Shown: positions 51,965-64,000 of the stretch, one piece after another | Numbering within the stretch: the first letter of the stretch is position 1 | How the letters are laid out: every line of letters starts with the position of its first letter | Assembly: GCA_034509755.1 (NCBI GenBank) | Contig: CM067546.1 | Location: forward strand, 27,643,876 to 27,707,875 | Direction of reading: 5' to 3' | DNA length: 64,000 nucleotides | Origin: Anisodus tanguticus | Lineage: Eukaryota > Streptophyta > Magnoliopsida > Solanales > Solanaceae | Notes under the pieces: generated by a model | Told to the model about the DNA's origin: nothing | The model's input: the letters and a program-made list of their open reading frames with translations, nothing else | The model's database searches: none | Program-made: the position numbers and the translations under genes

Positions 51965-52095
51965 GAAGACGACAACAACAATAACAATATACTCAATGAA
52001 ATTTCACAACGTGGGGTCTGGGAATGGTAGATTGTATGCAGACATTATCTCTACCTTGATAAGTAGAGAGGTTGTTTCCGAAAGACCTACTACTC
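51965..52095 (-). mobile_element. TS SINE 3' fragment
   Basis: acaacaacaataacaatata, then cacaacgtggggtctgggaa, gcagacattatctctacctt and aggttgtttccgaaagacct is the reverse complement of the TS SINE 3' part, with the TTG tail at the left. The tRNA-like 5' part is missing. Confidence 0.85.
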
Positions 52096-53103
52096 AAGAA
52101 TAAACATAAGCACAAGCAAAAGTAAGAGAGACGATCAGATTCGAACAAGAAATTAAGAGTATAGAATAAAACAAGAGAATTAAAAACAAGCCAAAAACAG
52201 ATGATGTCAAAAATGGAAAAAGCAATCTGTACTTAAGGTGGCATCTCTATCCAAAAGATAAGATTCACAATCTAATTTTTTCTTTGTCCGTTTATCAGAT
52301 GATGTTTTGACGGGCCTAACTAAATTGCGTGTTCTGAATGGTATTGAAACCAATCATAGAGGCCCACAGCTCCAAGCCTCCAATCCTACCTAAGGACTAA
52401 GGAAGTATTTGTCAGGTATTTTGAGATTAGGTTGCTTGGACTCTTCTAAATTTTATCAGGTAAAAATAATGCATATTTAGAATATCCAATAGGAGTATGA
52501 GCACCATAGTTTTGAAAGACTTAATTGCCTAACAAGTGGACATTTTTAATCCCTTTTGTGACTCAGAAAGTAATTTTGTAGTTGGATGCAAATAAAGTGA
52601 AACAGTTATCATCTTGATTAGAGTCTCAGACCTTTGTGGTGACCAGATGTAAATTCTTTTTAACTTAATTATAGTCTTTTTAGTTATGTCCCTTTTCTCT
52701 TTACATCATACTATAAATAGAAATGATCTCAAAACCTATTGCTGAGGACCAAGATGTGTTTATTCTTCAGCGAACACCTCTATTTTCCTACAGTTTCCAT
52801 AATACTAACTCACATACTAGTTATGCATATATTGTTTATGTAGTGAATAAGAGTAAATGAATTGTTATACTATCGAATAATACTTTAAATTTTGTGTTGA
52901 TATAATTACTTTCTCATGATCATGCATTCAGTTGAACACACAACCAGTGTCCTGCAATCTCTCACTATATATGGTGCCTTCAAAGTCCTTTTGGCTTTTA
53001 GGAGACATTTCATTGACTAATGCTGACTTATTAGTCCCATTAGACTCCTGATCTTGCTGAATAATACAACATAAAAAGGAAATTTCACTTATGAAGCCAA
53101 TAA
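52096..53103. other. intergenic; left remainder of the older copia's LTR may be included
   Basis: No gene is seen. The last part, ending gaagccaataa at 53103, is the left flank of the 53104 insertion and should be contiguous with 58426 onwards in the ancestral sequence. Confidence 0.4.
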
Positions 53104-53523
53104 TGAAAGAAATAATCCCCTTGATTATTTTCATTAATTGAAAGGTTATATATACAAGTTACATATTCTCATGATAGGAAAATCATATTCCTATTCTACT
53201 TCTAAATCCTTATTCTACCATAATTCTAACTATACAATTATGGTAAGTGTATAACACTAATTTAGGTAACATTTACATTACAATATACTACCAATATATA
53301 TACCATATATACAATATCCTATTGTCACCAAATCTGCAGCATTGGCCGAGAGGCCCACTGCCTAGGCCCAATTCTGCTTTGGAACAAATCTATTTCGGGT
53401 CGGCCGAGAGCCCACCGCCGAGGCCCACCGCTTCCCACCGCCGCCCGGTCCATCGCTTTGTATACCTGTGATATACTGTTGTATATTCAGTGTATATCAC
53501 AGGTATATGACCTTTGTTTAACA
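53104..53523 (-). repeat. 3' LTR of the 53104-58425 copia
   Basis: 420 bp. Near its 5' end (minus strand) tatacctgtgatatac (53461-53476) and gtatatcacaggtata (53492-53507) form a perfect 16-bp inverted repeat. Confidence 0.94.
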
Positions 53524-53534
53524 CACCCCCGCAA

Positions 53535-55046
53535 TCATAGCGGGCGGTCTTCGAACGCTGAGATTGTCCCTAAAATCTTCAAAGAGAACCGGTTGGTAGA
53601 CCCTTTGTAAAGATGTCGCAATTTGATAACGAGACGGGACATGACATACGCGAACGTGACCCTTTGCAACCTTCTCACGGACAAAGTGAATGTCCATTTC
53701 GATATGCTTGGTGCGTTGGTGTTGAACTGGTTACCTGAAAGGTAGATGGCACTAATGTTATCGCAATATACCAAGGTTTCCTTCTGAATGGGACAATGAA
53801 GCTCCAAAAGCAATTTACGTAGCCAACATGATTCGGAGACCACATTCGCTACCTCTCGATATTCTGCCTCTGCACTTGAGCGTGATAGCGTTGCCTGACG
53901 CTTTGCCGACCAGGAGACCAAGTTGTTGCCAAGGAACATACGGAGCGTAAGTCGACCGTCTGGTATCGGGACAACCACCCCAATCAGCATCCGTGTAAGA
54001 GACAAGTGTGGATGTAGATGAAGGATACAAATGCAACCCATAGTCTAGTGTCCCCTGAATATACCGAATGATGCGTTTGATTGCATTCATGTGCTCAACC
54101 CTGGGATCATGCATGAATAAACACACATGTTGAACCACATACGTAATATCCAGTCTAGTAAAGGTAAGATATTGGAGGGCCCCTGCCAGACTGCGATAGC
54201 GGGTCGGGTCCTCGTATGGTGCACCTGCTGTGGCACTTAGCTTTGGGTTTGCATCAACTGGCGTGGAAGTAGACTTACAGGATGACATCCCAGCCCTCTC
54301 TATGATCTCAGCAGCATACTTTCGTTGAGACAAAAACAAGCCACCTGAATGACGCTTGACGGCAATCCCCAAAAAGTAACTCAAAGGCCCTAAGTCTTTC
54401 ATAGCAAACTCGGGCGAGCATGGTCATGATAGGCGGCGCAAGGCATCGGAAGAGGCAGTCAGATGATATCATCCACATACAACAAAATGTAGGCCAATGA
54501 CGAACCACGGCGGTAGATGAACAAGGAATTATCTGACCTGCTGTGAGTGAACCCCATAGTCGAAACAAAGTCAGTAAATCGTGTATACCAGGCCCGTGGA
54601 GACTGCTTAAGCTCATATAATGACTTCTTCAACAAACAGACATGATGAGGGCGGTTGGGATCCCTGAAACCCAACGGCTGATGCATATAGAATGTTTCCT
54701 TGAGATCATCATGTAGAAAAGCATTCTTGACATCCAACTGATGAATTGGCCAAGTCTTTGAAAGAGCCAAGCTAAGCACAGTGCGAATGGTAGCCGGTTT
54801 GACCACCGGACTAAACGTCTCACCACAATCAATTCCAACCTGCTGAGTCTTACCATCACCAACAAGTCGCGCCTTATGTCGAGCAAAGGACCCATCTGAA
54901 TTCTCCTTATGAGCAAATATCCACATAGACCTGATAATATTAATACCATATGGATGGGGCACCAACTCCCATGTCTTATTATCAATGAGAGCATTATATT
55001 CATCAGTCATAGCAATTTTCCAATTAGGGTCATTTAATGCGGACAC
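53535..55046 (-). pseudogene. copia reverse transcriptase and RNase H (53-kb element)
   Basis: RT 55046-54459: MTDEYNALIDNKTWELVPHP, RHKARLVGDGKTQQVG, QLDVKNAFLHDDLKE and the catalytic YVDD at 54479-54468. A frame change near 54440 leads to 54402-53815 (MKDLGPLSYFLGIAVKRHSG, SYTDADWGGCPDTRRST). Another near 53950 leads to the RNase H end 54041-53535 (SRSSAEAEYREVANV, PLVYCDNISAIYLS-type text). Confidence 0.92.
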
Positions 55047-56762
55047 ATGATTGCGGGGTATGGGGATTTAGAGACATCAGAATGTAAATTAAAATGTCTT
55101 TTAGGTGTAAATATGCCCCGCTGACTACGAGTGACCGGTCTATGACTCGAGGAGGAAGTGAGGGAATTTTGGGAATTTTCTGGGGTCGGGACAGACGGGC
55201 CAGCAGGCAGTGGGCCTGCTGGCCCAAATCGGTAAATTGTGGTGTCGTCGGATCGGTTCTCGAATTTGGGTGGACAGCCCAATTTCGAGGACCTGTTCCA
55301 GAAGCGGAAGCTTCTTGCGGTGGCGGAAGCTGTGGGACCGGCGTGGGCCCATTTGGAGGATTTTGGGTGCGGGATATGTCCGAAAAATTCCGAATAATAT
55401 ACGGTGATATTTGGTCATCCAAAAAATTATACGACCTAGGCTCGGGAGTATGAACTTTGGCAAAAGGAAATTGGGTTTCATCAAAAATGACATGGCGATT
55501 AATTATGATTTTCTTGGATGATAAATCAAAACACTTATAACCACGATGATTCGACGGATAACCCAAAAATACACACGGGGTAGACCGAGCCTGAAGTTTG
55601 TTAATTGTGGTGGATGGGAATAACGGATAACACAAGCATCCAAAAATCCGAAAATAAGAATAAGAAGGGTTCTTATTATATAGGATTTTGAGGGGGGGAG
55701 AATATGTCAGACCTTTATAAGGAATTATGTTAAGAAGATATGTGGCCATTTGTAGAGCATGATGCCAAAAATATGGAGGTATGGAGGCATGAATTAAGAG
55801 AGTTCGGACAATGTTATTTATGGAACGAATTTTGCGTTCGGCTTTCCCATTTTGTGAAGATGTATGAGGACACGAAAAATGAAAATTTATCCCATTATTA
55901 GCACAAAATTCCCGAAACTCCCTATTGTCATACTCTTTCCCATTATCACATTGAATATTTTTTATTTCTCTTTCGAATTGAGTATGAATGAATGCTCTAA
56001 ATTGGATTAAGACGGAAAACACTTGTGATTTATTCGCAATTGGAAACGTCCACAAAAATCTAGAATAATCATCTAAAAAGAGAACATAATATCGATGACC
56101 CAATGAACTAAGAACATGAGACGTCCATAAGTCGCTATGAATAATATCAAATGGCATTGAAGTAAGAGAATTGGAGTCTACAAATGGCAACTTAACAATT
56201 TTCCCTAATGAACAAGACTGACAAAGTGGAGTACGACTCGTACCCTTACAGGAAATAAAGTTATTTTTATCTAAAACTGATAAAATAGAAGATCCGGATG
56301 ACCCAGTCGAGCATGCCACATGGAAGGAGAAATGGCTGCAAAGGCTGATGGCAAGGCTTGACTCGATGGACTGAACCCAGGAATGATAGGATACAAATCC
56401 CCCTTACTATCACACCTCATGAGATGGCTCCCCGTCTTGAAATCCTTCACAGAGAAACCAAAAGGATCAAATTCAACTGAAACCGAATTGTCAGATGTGA
56501 ACTTTAGGACCGACACTAATTTTTTAATCAATTTAGGAGCGTGTAAAGTATTTTTCAAGAGAAGGGGTGGATTGGGGGGAGACAACGTTTTCTGATCATA
56601 CCCTAGAATTGGAATAGAGTTGTCATTACCAACAATTATACCCCGAGGGGTGCTCAAATTGGAATAAGAGGAGAGAGAACCTGATTCGGAAGTCATGTGA
56701 GTAGTGGCCCCGGTGTCCATATACCAATTTGGGTCCGGTTGAGTCAATCCCAACGTGTGCAT
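55030..56762 (-). pseudogene. copia protease and integrase (53-kb element)
   Basis: 56762-56271 carries the protease (NWYMDTGATTHMTSESGSLS) and the pre-integrase WHARLGHPD. A small frame change at about 56300 leads into 56319-55030, an open frame of 429 codons with CQSCSLGKIVKLPF (zinc-binding Cys pair), FDIIHSDLW, FLDDYSRFLWTF, CPHTSSQNGKAERKIRSINN and FLGYPSNHRGYKCFD, then a Pro-rich linker. This is the best-preserved integrase in the window. Confidence 0.92.
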
Positions 56763-57181
56763 CGCGGCCTCGATATCGGTTTGAGTGGGACCTGCTGCAT
56801 GATGGGCTTGCGGAGGTCGGGGCCCAAGAACTCCTGTCCGTGACGGAGCCGGGGCCGTAGTCGTTGTTGCTTACCATGTTGTTGGGCCACCGGCGGCGCC
56901 GGGCCGCCACCGCTGGGGGTGTTGGGCACTCGGGTGGTGGCCCCCACTGGCCGATGGAATGCACTACATGATTGCAAGGGCTGCTGGCCCACGGCCCACT
57001 GCCCCACTGCCATGGGCCCAACTGCTGGGCCCAGGGGGGTGGTGGGCCATTGTACCCTGGATGGGACCCACCGCCTACTTGTTGACCACCGCCACCAGAA
57101 CCGCCGCGTTTGTCCCCGCGGTTTTATTATTTTTGCGATTATTCTTGCCGCCACCATTATTATGGTTTTGGCCCGAATTAT

Positions 57182-57841
57182 TCACAAAACCCGAAGAACC
57201 AGGAGAGGACGCCACCATGACAACTGGGCCGCCTTTTTAGCCAAACTGGCTTCTTCCAACGTAAGCATAGAGCGGACTTGATAGAAGTCGGGAAGAGGGT
57301 TGCTTTGGCGAATGAGAGTTCCAACACCATTATAGGCCTCGGAAAGACCGGCAACCAACTGTAGAACGAGACGATTATTTGTTATTGGTGCGCCAACATT
57401 ACGGAGTTGATCCGCCAACTCCTTTAGTTTCTTGCAATATGCAGAAACGTTCGGAAATTCGTCCATTCGAACGAGAGAGAATTCCTGCTCGAGTGTGACG
57501 ACACGTGAATGTTGGTTGTCTTGGAATATGTCACGCAATCTATTCTATGCAGCCATAGCCATGGTATACGGCTCAATAATCGTCTGTAGAAGATCCACCG
57601 AAATAGTGGCGTAGATCCACCGGAGAACGGTAGCATCAAGTGTAATCCATAACTCAGGATCCTCCGCAGGAAGGGGTCTAGCGGGAGGAATGATGTGATG
57701 AAGAACTTGATAAGAGATAGTGTGAATTTTAAACAACTCCGCCCACGTCGCATATTGGACGTTTTCCATCTCAAGGACAATAGGGATACCGCTCTTGATA
57801 TTGGGAACTGTGAGGGCAGGATGATAATTGTTCTTAGACAT
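57182..57841 (-). pseudogene. copia gag (53-kb element)
   Basis: ATG 57841 (MSKNNYHPALTVPN) opens a frame with [21 protein letters not shown] single TAG at 57547-57545 sits where the sister elements have Trp ([10 protein letters not shown]). The frame then continues to 57182 ([16 protein letters not shown]). The Gly/Asn/Gln-rich tail is shifted into other frames (57157-56744). Confidence 0.9.
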
Positions 57842-57996
57842 ATTGAAAGAACAAAGAAGAAAGGGAAATTTAAGAGAGAGGTTTGTGAGAGCGGAAAACG
57901 AATTTTGGAAGAGAAAACCAGAGGGGGGGTCTCGGCCAAAAGGAGGACAAAAGTTGAGAGAAAAAACTTTTGTTTAGACCTAGTCTCTTGATACCA

Positions 57997-58425
57997 TGAA
58001 AGAAATAATCCCCTTGATTATTTTCATTAATTGAAAGGCTATATATACAAGTTACATATTCCCATGATAGGAAAATCATATTCCTATTCTACTTCTAAAT
58101 CTTTATTCTACCATAATTCTAACTATACAATTATGGTAAGTGTATAACACTAATTTAGGTAACCTTTACATTACAATATACTACCAATATATATACCATA
58201 TATACAATATCCTATTGTCACCAAATCTGCAGCATTGGCCGAGAGGCCCACTACCTAGGCCCAATTCTGCTGGAACAAATCTGCTGGACTAGCCGAGAGC
58301 CCACTGCCGAGAGCCCACTGCCGAGGCCCATTGTTTCTCTCTTTCCGCCACCCATTGCTTTGTATACCTGTGATATACTACTATATATTCAGTATATATC
58401 ACAGATATATGACCTCTGTTTAACA
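57997..58425 (-). repeat. 5' LTR of the 53104-58425 copia
   Basis: 429 bp partner of the 3' LTR. It differs most in the GC-rich 'gagagcccactgccga' part, where it has an extra tandem copy. The terminal inverted repeat is partly decayed here. Confidence 0.94.
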
Positions 58426-58842
58426 AATAATAATATGGCAAGGTTGAAGTTTGAACTTCTTTAGTCTTACTTATCATACTTCTTAGCACTTAGGAAATGT
58501 TTTATATGCCTTATTTCATTACAAGAATACAACATATATACATCCATATAAGAATCAATCTAGACTACTACTAAGGTAGACTATCTTAAGAATATGCTAA
58601 TAATTTTTACAACCTAATTATACAATATTTGATTTGATTTGATGGAAATAATAATGGATTATTTCTATAATATCTAACAGTCCCCCGCAGTCTTAGCGTA
58701 AGGTTTTCATATGCTGAGACTATCCCTGAAATCATCAAAGAGTATGCGCGGAAGACCTTTCATAAATATATCTGCAATCTGATAGCGAAACGGCACATAA
58801 AGAACACGGACTTGTCCACGTGCAACCTTTTTACGAAAAAAT
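58426..58842 (-). mobile_element. older copia remnant: part of a 3' LTR and the RNase H C-terminus
   Basis: 58842-58681 reads KKVARGQVRVLYVPFRYQIA then DIFMKGLPRILFDDFRDSLS, the RNase H tail of the same copia type, followed by a gcggggga purine tract. An LTR starting TGTTAGATATTATAG runs from 58679 towards lower coordinates. The LTR is interrupted at 58425 by the 53104-58425 element, and the RNase H side is interrupted at 58843 by another LTR. Confidence 0.85.
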
Positions 58843-59954
58843 TGTTGGAAATTTGCCTTTGGTGGGGAGGTGCGTCCACCCATATTTAATGACTTAAACA
58901 CTAGGGTTCCGCATGTTGGAGGCTTTGTCTCTTCACACGTGCATAATCTACTAAGTGAGTAGATGACCGTAGGGCCAAAGATCGTCAAATTTCGTTGAGA
59001 ATGAAAGAGATATTGGTCCACGAAGTAAGGTATTTGAGGCATGGAAATGTGGTGTGGGACAAATCTACCACACCGGTGGGAAAATGAAGAATTGATCTCT
59101 TTATAAGTCTCAAAATTGGCTAAGGGTTTGGGACCCCAGGGGATAACCCATGTGTTTGAAGGAGAGAGGACCTAGATGTGCTTGGGCTCAAGGCTAAGCC
59201 CACACGCGCGCCGCCGCCGGTCTCGGGTCACAGGTCACGGGCTTTGGGCTTTGGGCTTCTTCTGATAGACCCCAAATTGTTTAATATTTACAGTTTGGTC
59301 CCTGGAGTTTCTGAAAAGATGAAATTGGGAACGACGGAAGGCAGAAAGTTTCTGCCTACCGTTTGGGCTTATTTTTTTAGCATTATTGCACATTAACCAA
59401 CCATTACTTGGCTGATTAACTCCCTTCTTCAATGGCTTGGCTGATTACTCCCTCATTCAATGGGCATAAACAACCATTTCTTGGCAGTTGAGAAGTCTCC
59501 CTTTATGCTATATATTGATGCATTTTGGCTCAATTGTAAGTGAAAGAAAAACGAGACAACACAACAGAGATTCTGTCCAAAAATGTGAGCAGAAACAGTG
59601 TCTAAAACAGAAACTCTTCCTTCCTTTTCATTCTTTAGCAAGTCATTTCGTATTTGTTTTCTTCGTCAGAATCAACCTATTTGCTTTGTAGTGTTGATTA
59701 GTTGTTGTTTTATCTTGGAAGACTATTGCCCATTAACGTAAAAGCATATATACGGGGCAATCTTATCTTAAAGACAGAGAGCCATCTCTCGACTCAACCA
59801 CAGTTGTAACAATCCAGATTTAGTGTTTCTTGATTTCAGGATATCAAGATTCAAGACTCAACAAACTTGCAGCAGTTCTGAATTGCCTATTTGTTTATCC
59901 TTTCGAACACTTGTAATATTTATTTACTTCTCGTATTGCTTTACATATCCAACA
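58843..59954 (+). repeat. 5' LTR of a third copia element
   Basis: 1112 bp, TGTTGGAAATTTGCC...CATATCCAACA. Left flank aaaat (58838-58842) is the expected TSD, but the other end is outside the window. A TATA-like ctatatattg is near 59509. The same LTR family is present as solo LTRs at 9484-10743 and 49242-50183. The small frames inside (59178-59396 and others) are not genes. Confidence 0.88.
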
Positions 59955-62900
59955 GTTTTAAGACAAGATTTGTATTAGTGTTCGAAAGATGTCGGTCGAA
60001 AGTTGTGTGACCAAATCTGGATATGGATGTGGTTTTCTAGTTGAAGAGAATTTTGATTATTATGTTGAAGGTCAACGTGTTCATGGTGTCACCGCTCCTG
60101 AGAGTGGTGGGAACAAGCGCCCACGAGAGGCTGGGGATGTCAACTAGGACAAGAGGAGAAGTCTGAAGATGTGGTTCTATCTTGTAGCAGAAGGCCTATA
60201 ACTGTCCCAGACAAAGGATCCGAATTATGGTAAGGAGGAAATGGACACTCAGTCCGATGAAGTGACTGAAGTGGGCCAGAATCTGAAATTGGGATAAGTA
60301 ATTTTTCTTCCTTGTCAAAAAATAAGATTAAATGATGTCTGATTAAAAAGGGCTTAAAGTAAGAAGGAATATGAAAATGTTTTCAGAAAAATTTATATTC
60401 CTTACGCTTTAAAATTAAAAGTTTAATCTCATCTTCCTAACTATTTAAAGATTGGACTTTGTAAACGACTTAAAAAGATCCGTTCTTTTAAGTATAATTA
60501 TTAAAAGTGTGTAAAGTATGTTCGCACATACGAGGGAGAAAGATCCACTGACTGTGCGAAAACTATTACCACTCTTAAGTAAGCGCCAAGAATTGTCTGG
60601 ACACTAATCATAAGGGAAGAAGACTAAAAGCTAAAGATGTTGAGCCTGTCATACTATTTGACAGAAGATCCTTCATAGGATGATATTGGACACTCAATCA
60701 TACAAAGCCTACGGGCGACTGGAGTGGGGCCAGAATTTATTTCATAGGAAAAGAAACTGGACACTCAGTCTGGCAAAGCAACTGGAGTGGGCCAGAGTTT
60801 CCAGGTCTTAAATGACCTGAAGGCCTAAAGAAAGGCAGAAAAGAAATTGGACACTCAGTCTGGCAAAGAAACTGGAGTGGGCCAGAGTATCCAGATCACA
60901 TATGATCCGATTACACTCTAACCACGTGCAAAAGGTTGTTCATGTGAAGCAACACCACCTCTAAAGTAGAAGGGGTTAGAGAGGTTGTCCTCAATAGGAC
61001 TTCATGGAATGGGATCACTCTCAGATGAGGTGATACATGTCCCAAACTTGGTTTAAGGGACTGTTGGTCAAGCTGGTTTGAGACTAGTACAACAGGTCTA
61101 TAATAAGAAAGAATGGTACAGTATGTCTGTAGCCAAATGAATGATATATTTATAATTTGTGCATCTATGACATCATAGATTAAGACACGTTAAATAGAAA
61201 GTCATTCAAAATCTAACGAAGTTGAGATTGTTGCCTTCTGTCGACATAAACCCTCAAAATGAATGTGAGGTAGACGAAGAGGCAAAACCATCTTTCCATT
61301 CCGTCAAAGGAATAGTGAAAGAAGCACCGCTCCTCTAGAACGTTGTCACACCTACTTGGGTGATTTGAAGTTTATACAAAATAGAGGGGGGAGACAAGTA
61401 CGTTGTGACCATCGTTTATGATGGTACAACGTATTGCATCCTTTGTTTGTTGAAAAGCAAAGATGAAGTTATTGAAGCGGATAAGCGCTACAAAGCAGAA
61501 GTTGAAAATCAACTAAGCCTACGGATTGAGGAATTCGTAGTGATAGAGGGGGAGAATGTGAAGCATCGTTCATCAAACAATTGTTCATTACTCACCTCAG
61601 TATAACGATGTTAGCCAAGCGCAAAGTCGTACGCCCAAATTATGTGGGGCAAGGCGATCCTTATCACTAATGCGATTCTCAATAGAACTCCGCATAAGGA
61701 TAAGGATAACTCTCCGTGTGAAACATGGAAAGGATCTCACATACAAATGTTGTGATGTGGGGTGGCTTGGTAGAGGTTGGAATACCAAAACAGGTCAAGT
61801 TGGACCTAAGACTGTAAATTGCATATCCACTGGATCTGCAAATAACAGTAGTGTTTATCGCCTCTTAGCATCAAAGAATGCTGAATTCTTTGAAGATAAC
61901 ATTCCTTGAAAAGGAAAAATGAGTAATTGCTCGAAGTTAACAAGAACCTGCGAGGGCCTGACTGTCCGGAACTAGACGTTCTATATCTACAAGACTTGGA
62001 AGTTGATGTCTATCCGGAACTTAATATTCCAGATCTACATAACTCAGAGATTCTAGATGTTGAACCGAGATGGAGCAAAGAGGGGTCAAAGACTTGTTCC
62101 AGGCCTTTTAGCTTGTATGGTTGAGAACGAACCATGGATAATTAACAAATAATTGTCATCTTCAAAAGTGCTGCTTTGGAAAGAAGCTAAAGAGAGAAAT
62201 AGATTCCATCATATAGAACCATACTTGTGTAATGGTTGATCTTCCTCCGGGAAAAGAACATTTGGGTTGTGGAAAAGAATACTCAAAAGTGAGTACAAAG
62301 TAGATGGATCTACTGACGAGTATAAGGCCTCGGCTACTTGTACACGTGATTCTCTATGAATAGCTTAACATCCAGGGCCATTGTAGTCTTGCGTGGCATG
62401 GATGTTGAAACAACCTTCCTAACCGGAGAGTTGGAAGGGGAGAATCAGAGTTGGTTTGCTGGACTGTTGGGCTTCTTCCTGAACTTTCATTTTGGTCCCT
62501 GAAATATTTACATTTTGATCCTAGAAGTTTCATATAAAACAGAAATAATGAATCTGATCACAGAAACATTGACTCTGAAGTTAGAAAGTCAACAGTTGGA
62601 AAACCAACAGTCTGAGAGTGGAAATTATATTGAAACAAAAGATATGGGTATCACAGATGACATCTTAGGAATTGGATTTCTAAGACATTTAACGGACTGG
62701 TCTAACTCCAAACTCAGTTGTGAGATAGTTGACAGTCTCGTTGAAACCACCAATGGATATGAATCATATAACTGATTGAAATCATGGTGCACACATATAC
62801 AAGGAGCGATATGCGCAGGTCACATGTAGTTCAATGTATGTTACACACTACAACCGACCTAGTATCGGCCTACAAAGTAGATCAGTTGAACTAAGGTTCA

Positions 62901-63470
62901 ATGATAATTTTAATAAAAGATCAATAGAAGGCGTTGAGTCGGATATGACGATATCTAAAATATTCGCTTATCTACGGATTATGGTATTCTAGATGTCCAA
63001 CAGTTCTGGGAGAACACAGTGATGCAAACTGGACATTATATGTGAAGAACACCAAAGCCACAAGGAAATGTGTATGGTGGGTCTTGGCAAATCCTCTAAG
63101 CAAACTTGCATCGGCCGATTCATAATGGAATCGGTGTTTATCGCTTTATACAAAGCATGAAAGAAGTTGAGTAACTTCACGACTCCTTAGAGGACGTCCC
63201 TTATTGGGAGAAACATATACCTTCAGCAGTTATACATTGTGGCTAGCCGGTCGGCTTTAGGAAGGACGTGGATGATGGCGTCTGGACATATCTGTCAAGA
63301 TCTGTCGGAAACATAAGACCGTATGGCAGTTGATCATCACGGGTGTCACTTCCTTGATTATTAATCAAAGGATATGGCGGACCCTTTTTAACTAAGGGAC
63401 TACCCGGAGATCAAGTGTTCTGCCTATCTAGAGAATGGGATTAAAACCCAAACAATACGAACTTTTGCGG
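59955..63470 (+). mobile_element. decayed internal region of the third copia element (gag-pol)
   Basis: Short but ordered matches to a copia polyprotein in changing frames. Pre-integrase: VIQNLTKLRLLPSVDINPQN at about 61203-61260. Integrase core: DKYVVTIVYDGTTY and LLKSKDEVIEADKRYKAEVE at about 61393-61510, then RGGEC near 61550. Post-core: ETWKGSH near 61720 and VGPKTVNCISTGSANNSSVY at about 61800-61860. RT start: MDVETTFLTGELEGE at about 62399-62443. RNase H: VLGEHSDANW at about 63005 and SKQTCIGRFIMESVFIAL at about 63097-63150. C-terminal FLTKGLPGDQVF lies at about 63388-63423. Most of RT including YVDD is missing. No canonical PBS is visible after the LTR. Very heavily mutated. Confidence 0.8.
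60230..60900 (+). repeat. dispersed 42-bp repeat in the copia leader/gag region
   Basis: ggacactcagtctggcaaag followed by aactggagtgggccagag occurs at about 60241, 60687, 60767 and 60849 with increasing similarity among the last two. The reading frame is not preserved. Confidence 0.75.
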
Positions 63471-64000
63471 TGGTAATCCAACCATACTGACTGGAGATCC
63501 CAAGAATTTGGTTCAATGGGAAAACTAAGCTGCAAAATGTTCAGTTGAGCGCTTCGGTGGAAGCAAGAGCACTTCGGATGATGATTTCTGTAAGGAAACA
63601 TGAATCCAAAGTTGTTCCCGCGATAGACATTAAAGTGCTACATGGATAGTGGGTAAAGGTTAAGCTTTCAAACCTTTAACGATCCTCAAACGGTTGAGGT
63701 TAAGGGTGGGAAAACTTTTAATGATTCCTAAACACTTGTGAAGTGGGGTATAGTAGGATACCTTGTAGGAGATCACCTATTTAAGTGCGAGGACAGGCCA
63801 CCTCAAATGAACACACTTAAGAATCCAAGTGTGTCCATGGCCACAACGGACAAAACAATAAGAAGAAAACGAATAATAAGAGTTATTGCGTTGGTATCAT
63901 TGTCTTGGCTTACACTAAACACTGACGGTTCAAGACATCACGTTCACCGCGCAAGTAAGTCTGGTGGTATTCAACTAGGAAGGTTCAAAGAAGAAGTTAC
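63471..64000 (+). other. copia 3' non-coding tail, running off the window
   Basis: After the RNase H end comes tggtaatccaaccatactga, ctggagatcccaagaatttg and ggtatagtaggatacctt: the long untranslated stretch between pol and 3' LTR in this kind of element. The 3' LTR is not reached by 64000. Confidence 0.55.

Larger units (their letters stand above)
53104..58425 (-). mobile_element. complete Ty1/copia element, TSD aataa
   Basis: On the minus strand the 5' LTR is 58425-57997 and the 3' LTR is 53523-53104, TGTTAAACA...TTTCA. PBS tggtatcaag lies next to the 5' LTR, and a ggggtg purine tract precedes the 3' LTR. TSD aataa is at 53099-53103 and 58426-58430. It belongs to the same family as the element at 29942. 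The long 429-codon integrase-region frame shows better preservation than its relative, but a nonsense codon in gag (57545) and frame changes remain. It lies inside the LTR of an older copia remnant (58426-58842). Confidence 0.96.

Overview
This window is nuclear DNA of a dicot, almost certainly a member of the Solanaceae. It is AT-rich and intron-containing, and most of it is layered transposable elements. The TS-type SINE tails (ending in TTG repeats), an Au-type SINE, SIRE-type and Ty1/copia LTR elements, Stowaway MITEs and a TRIM are all plant elements, and TS SINEs are characteristic of Solanaceae. I see no prokaryotic or organellar content, and no rRNA, functional tRNA or CRISPR.

Layout: 1-3581 holds two Ty3/gypsy-like LTR remnants. 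3582-4090 is an AT-rich hairpin array. 4249-7066 is a dead plant-mobile-domain (PMD) gene. 7-11.4 kb holds repeats and a solo LTR (9484-10743, TSD aaatt). 11.8-14.6 kb is a copia remnant fused at its LTR/PBS junction to a TRIM (to 14867). 17.1-19.1 kb is a truncated copia, 19.1-19.7 kb a hAT end, and 19.7-24.3 kb the 3' part of a SIRE-type element with an envelope-like third ORF. 25.95-27.09 kb is an intact two-exon oleosin gene (+). 27.9-29.3 kb is a broken duplicate of the 3' part of a ubiquitin C-terminal hydrolase (UCH) gene. 29.6-36.05 kb is a PPR pseudogene related to Arabidopsis At1g79490, split by a complete copia (29942-35124, TSD aactg). 37.15-44.03 kb is the main UCH locus (-), which carries damage of its own. 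45.6-51.1 kb is an eight-exon enoyl-CoA hydratase/AUH-type gene (-) whose CDS is open throughout (978 nt). 53.1 kb to the end is a nest: a complete minus-strand copia (53104-58425, TSD aataa) sits in an older copia remnant, which is also cut by the 5' LTR of a third, plus-strand copia running off the window.

Only two host genes look functional by eye: the oleosin (lipid-droplet coat protein) and the crotonase-family hydratase (mitochondrial acyl-CoA metabolism, probably leucine breakdown). The UCH locus may be dead or dying. No new biological system is evident. The most informative signals are insertion histories readable inside the window: reciprocal empty sites in the UCH duplication, a TRIM/copia chimera at the primer-binding site, a MITE split by a solo LTR, and an LTR-end inverted repeat whose two arms have changed together in sister copia elements.
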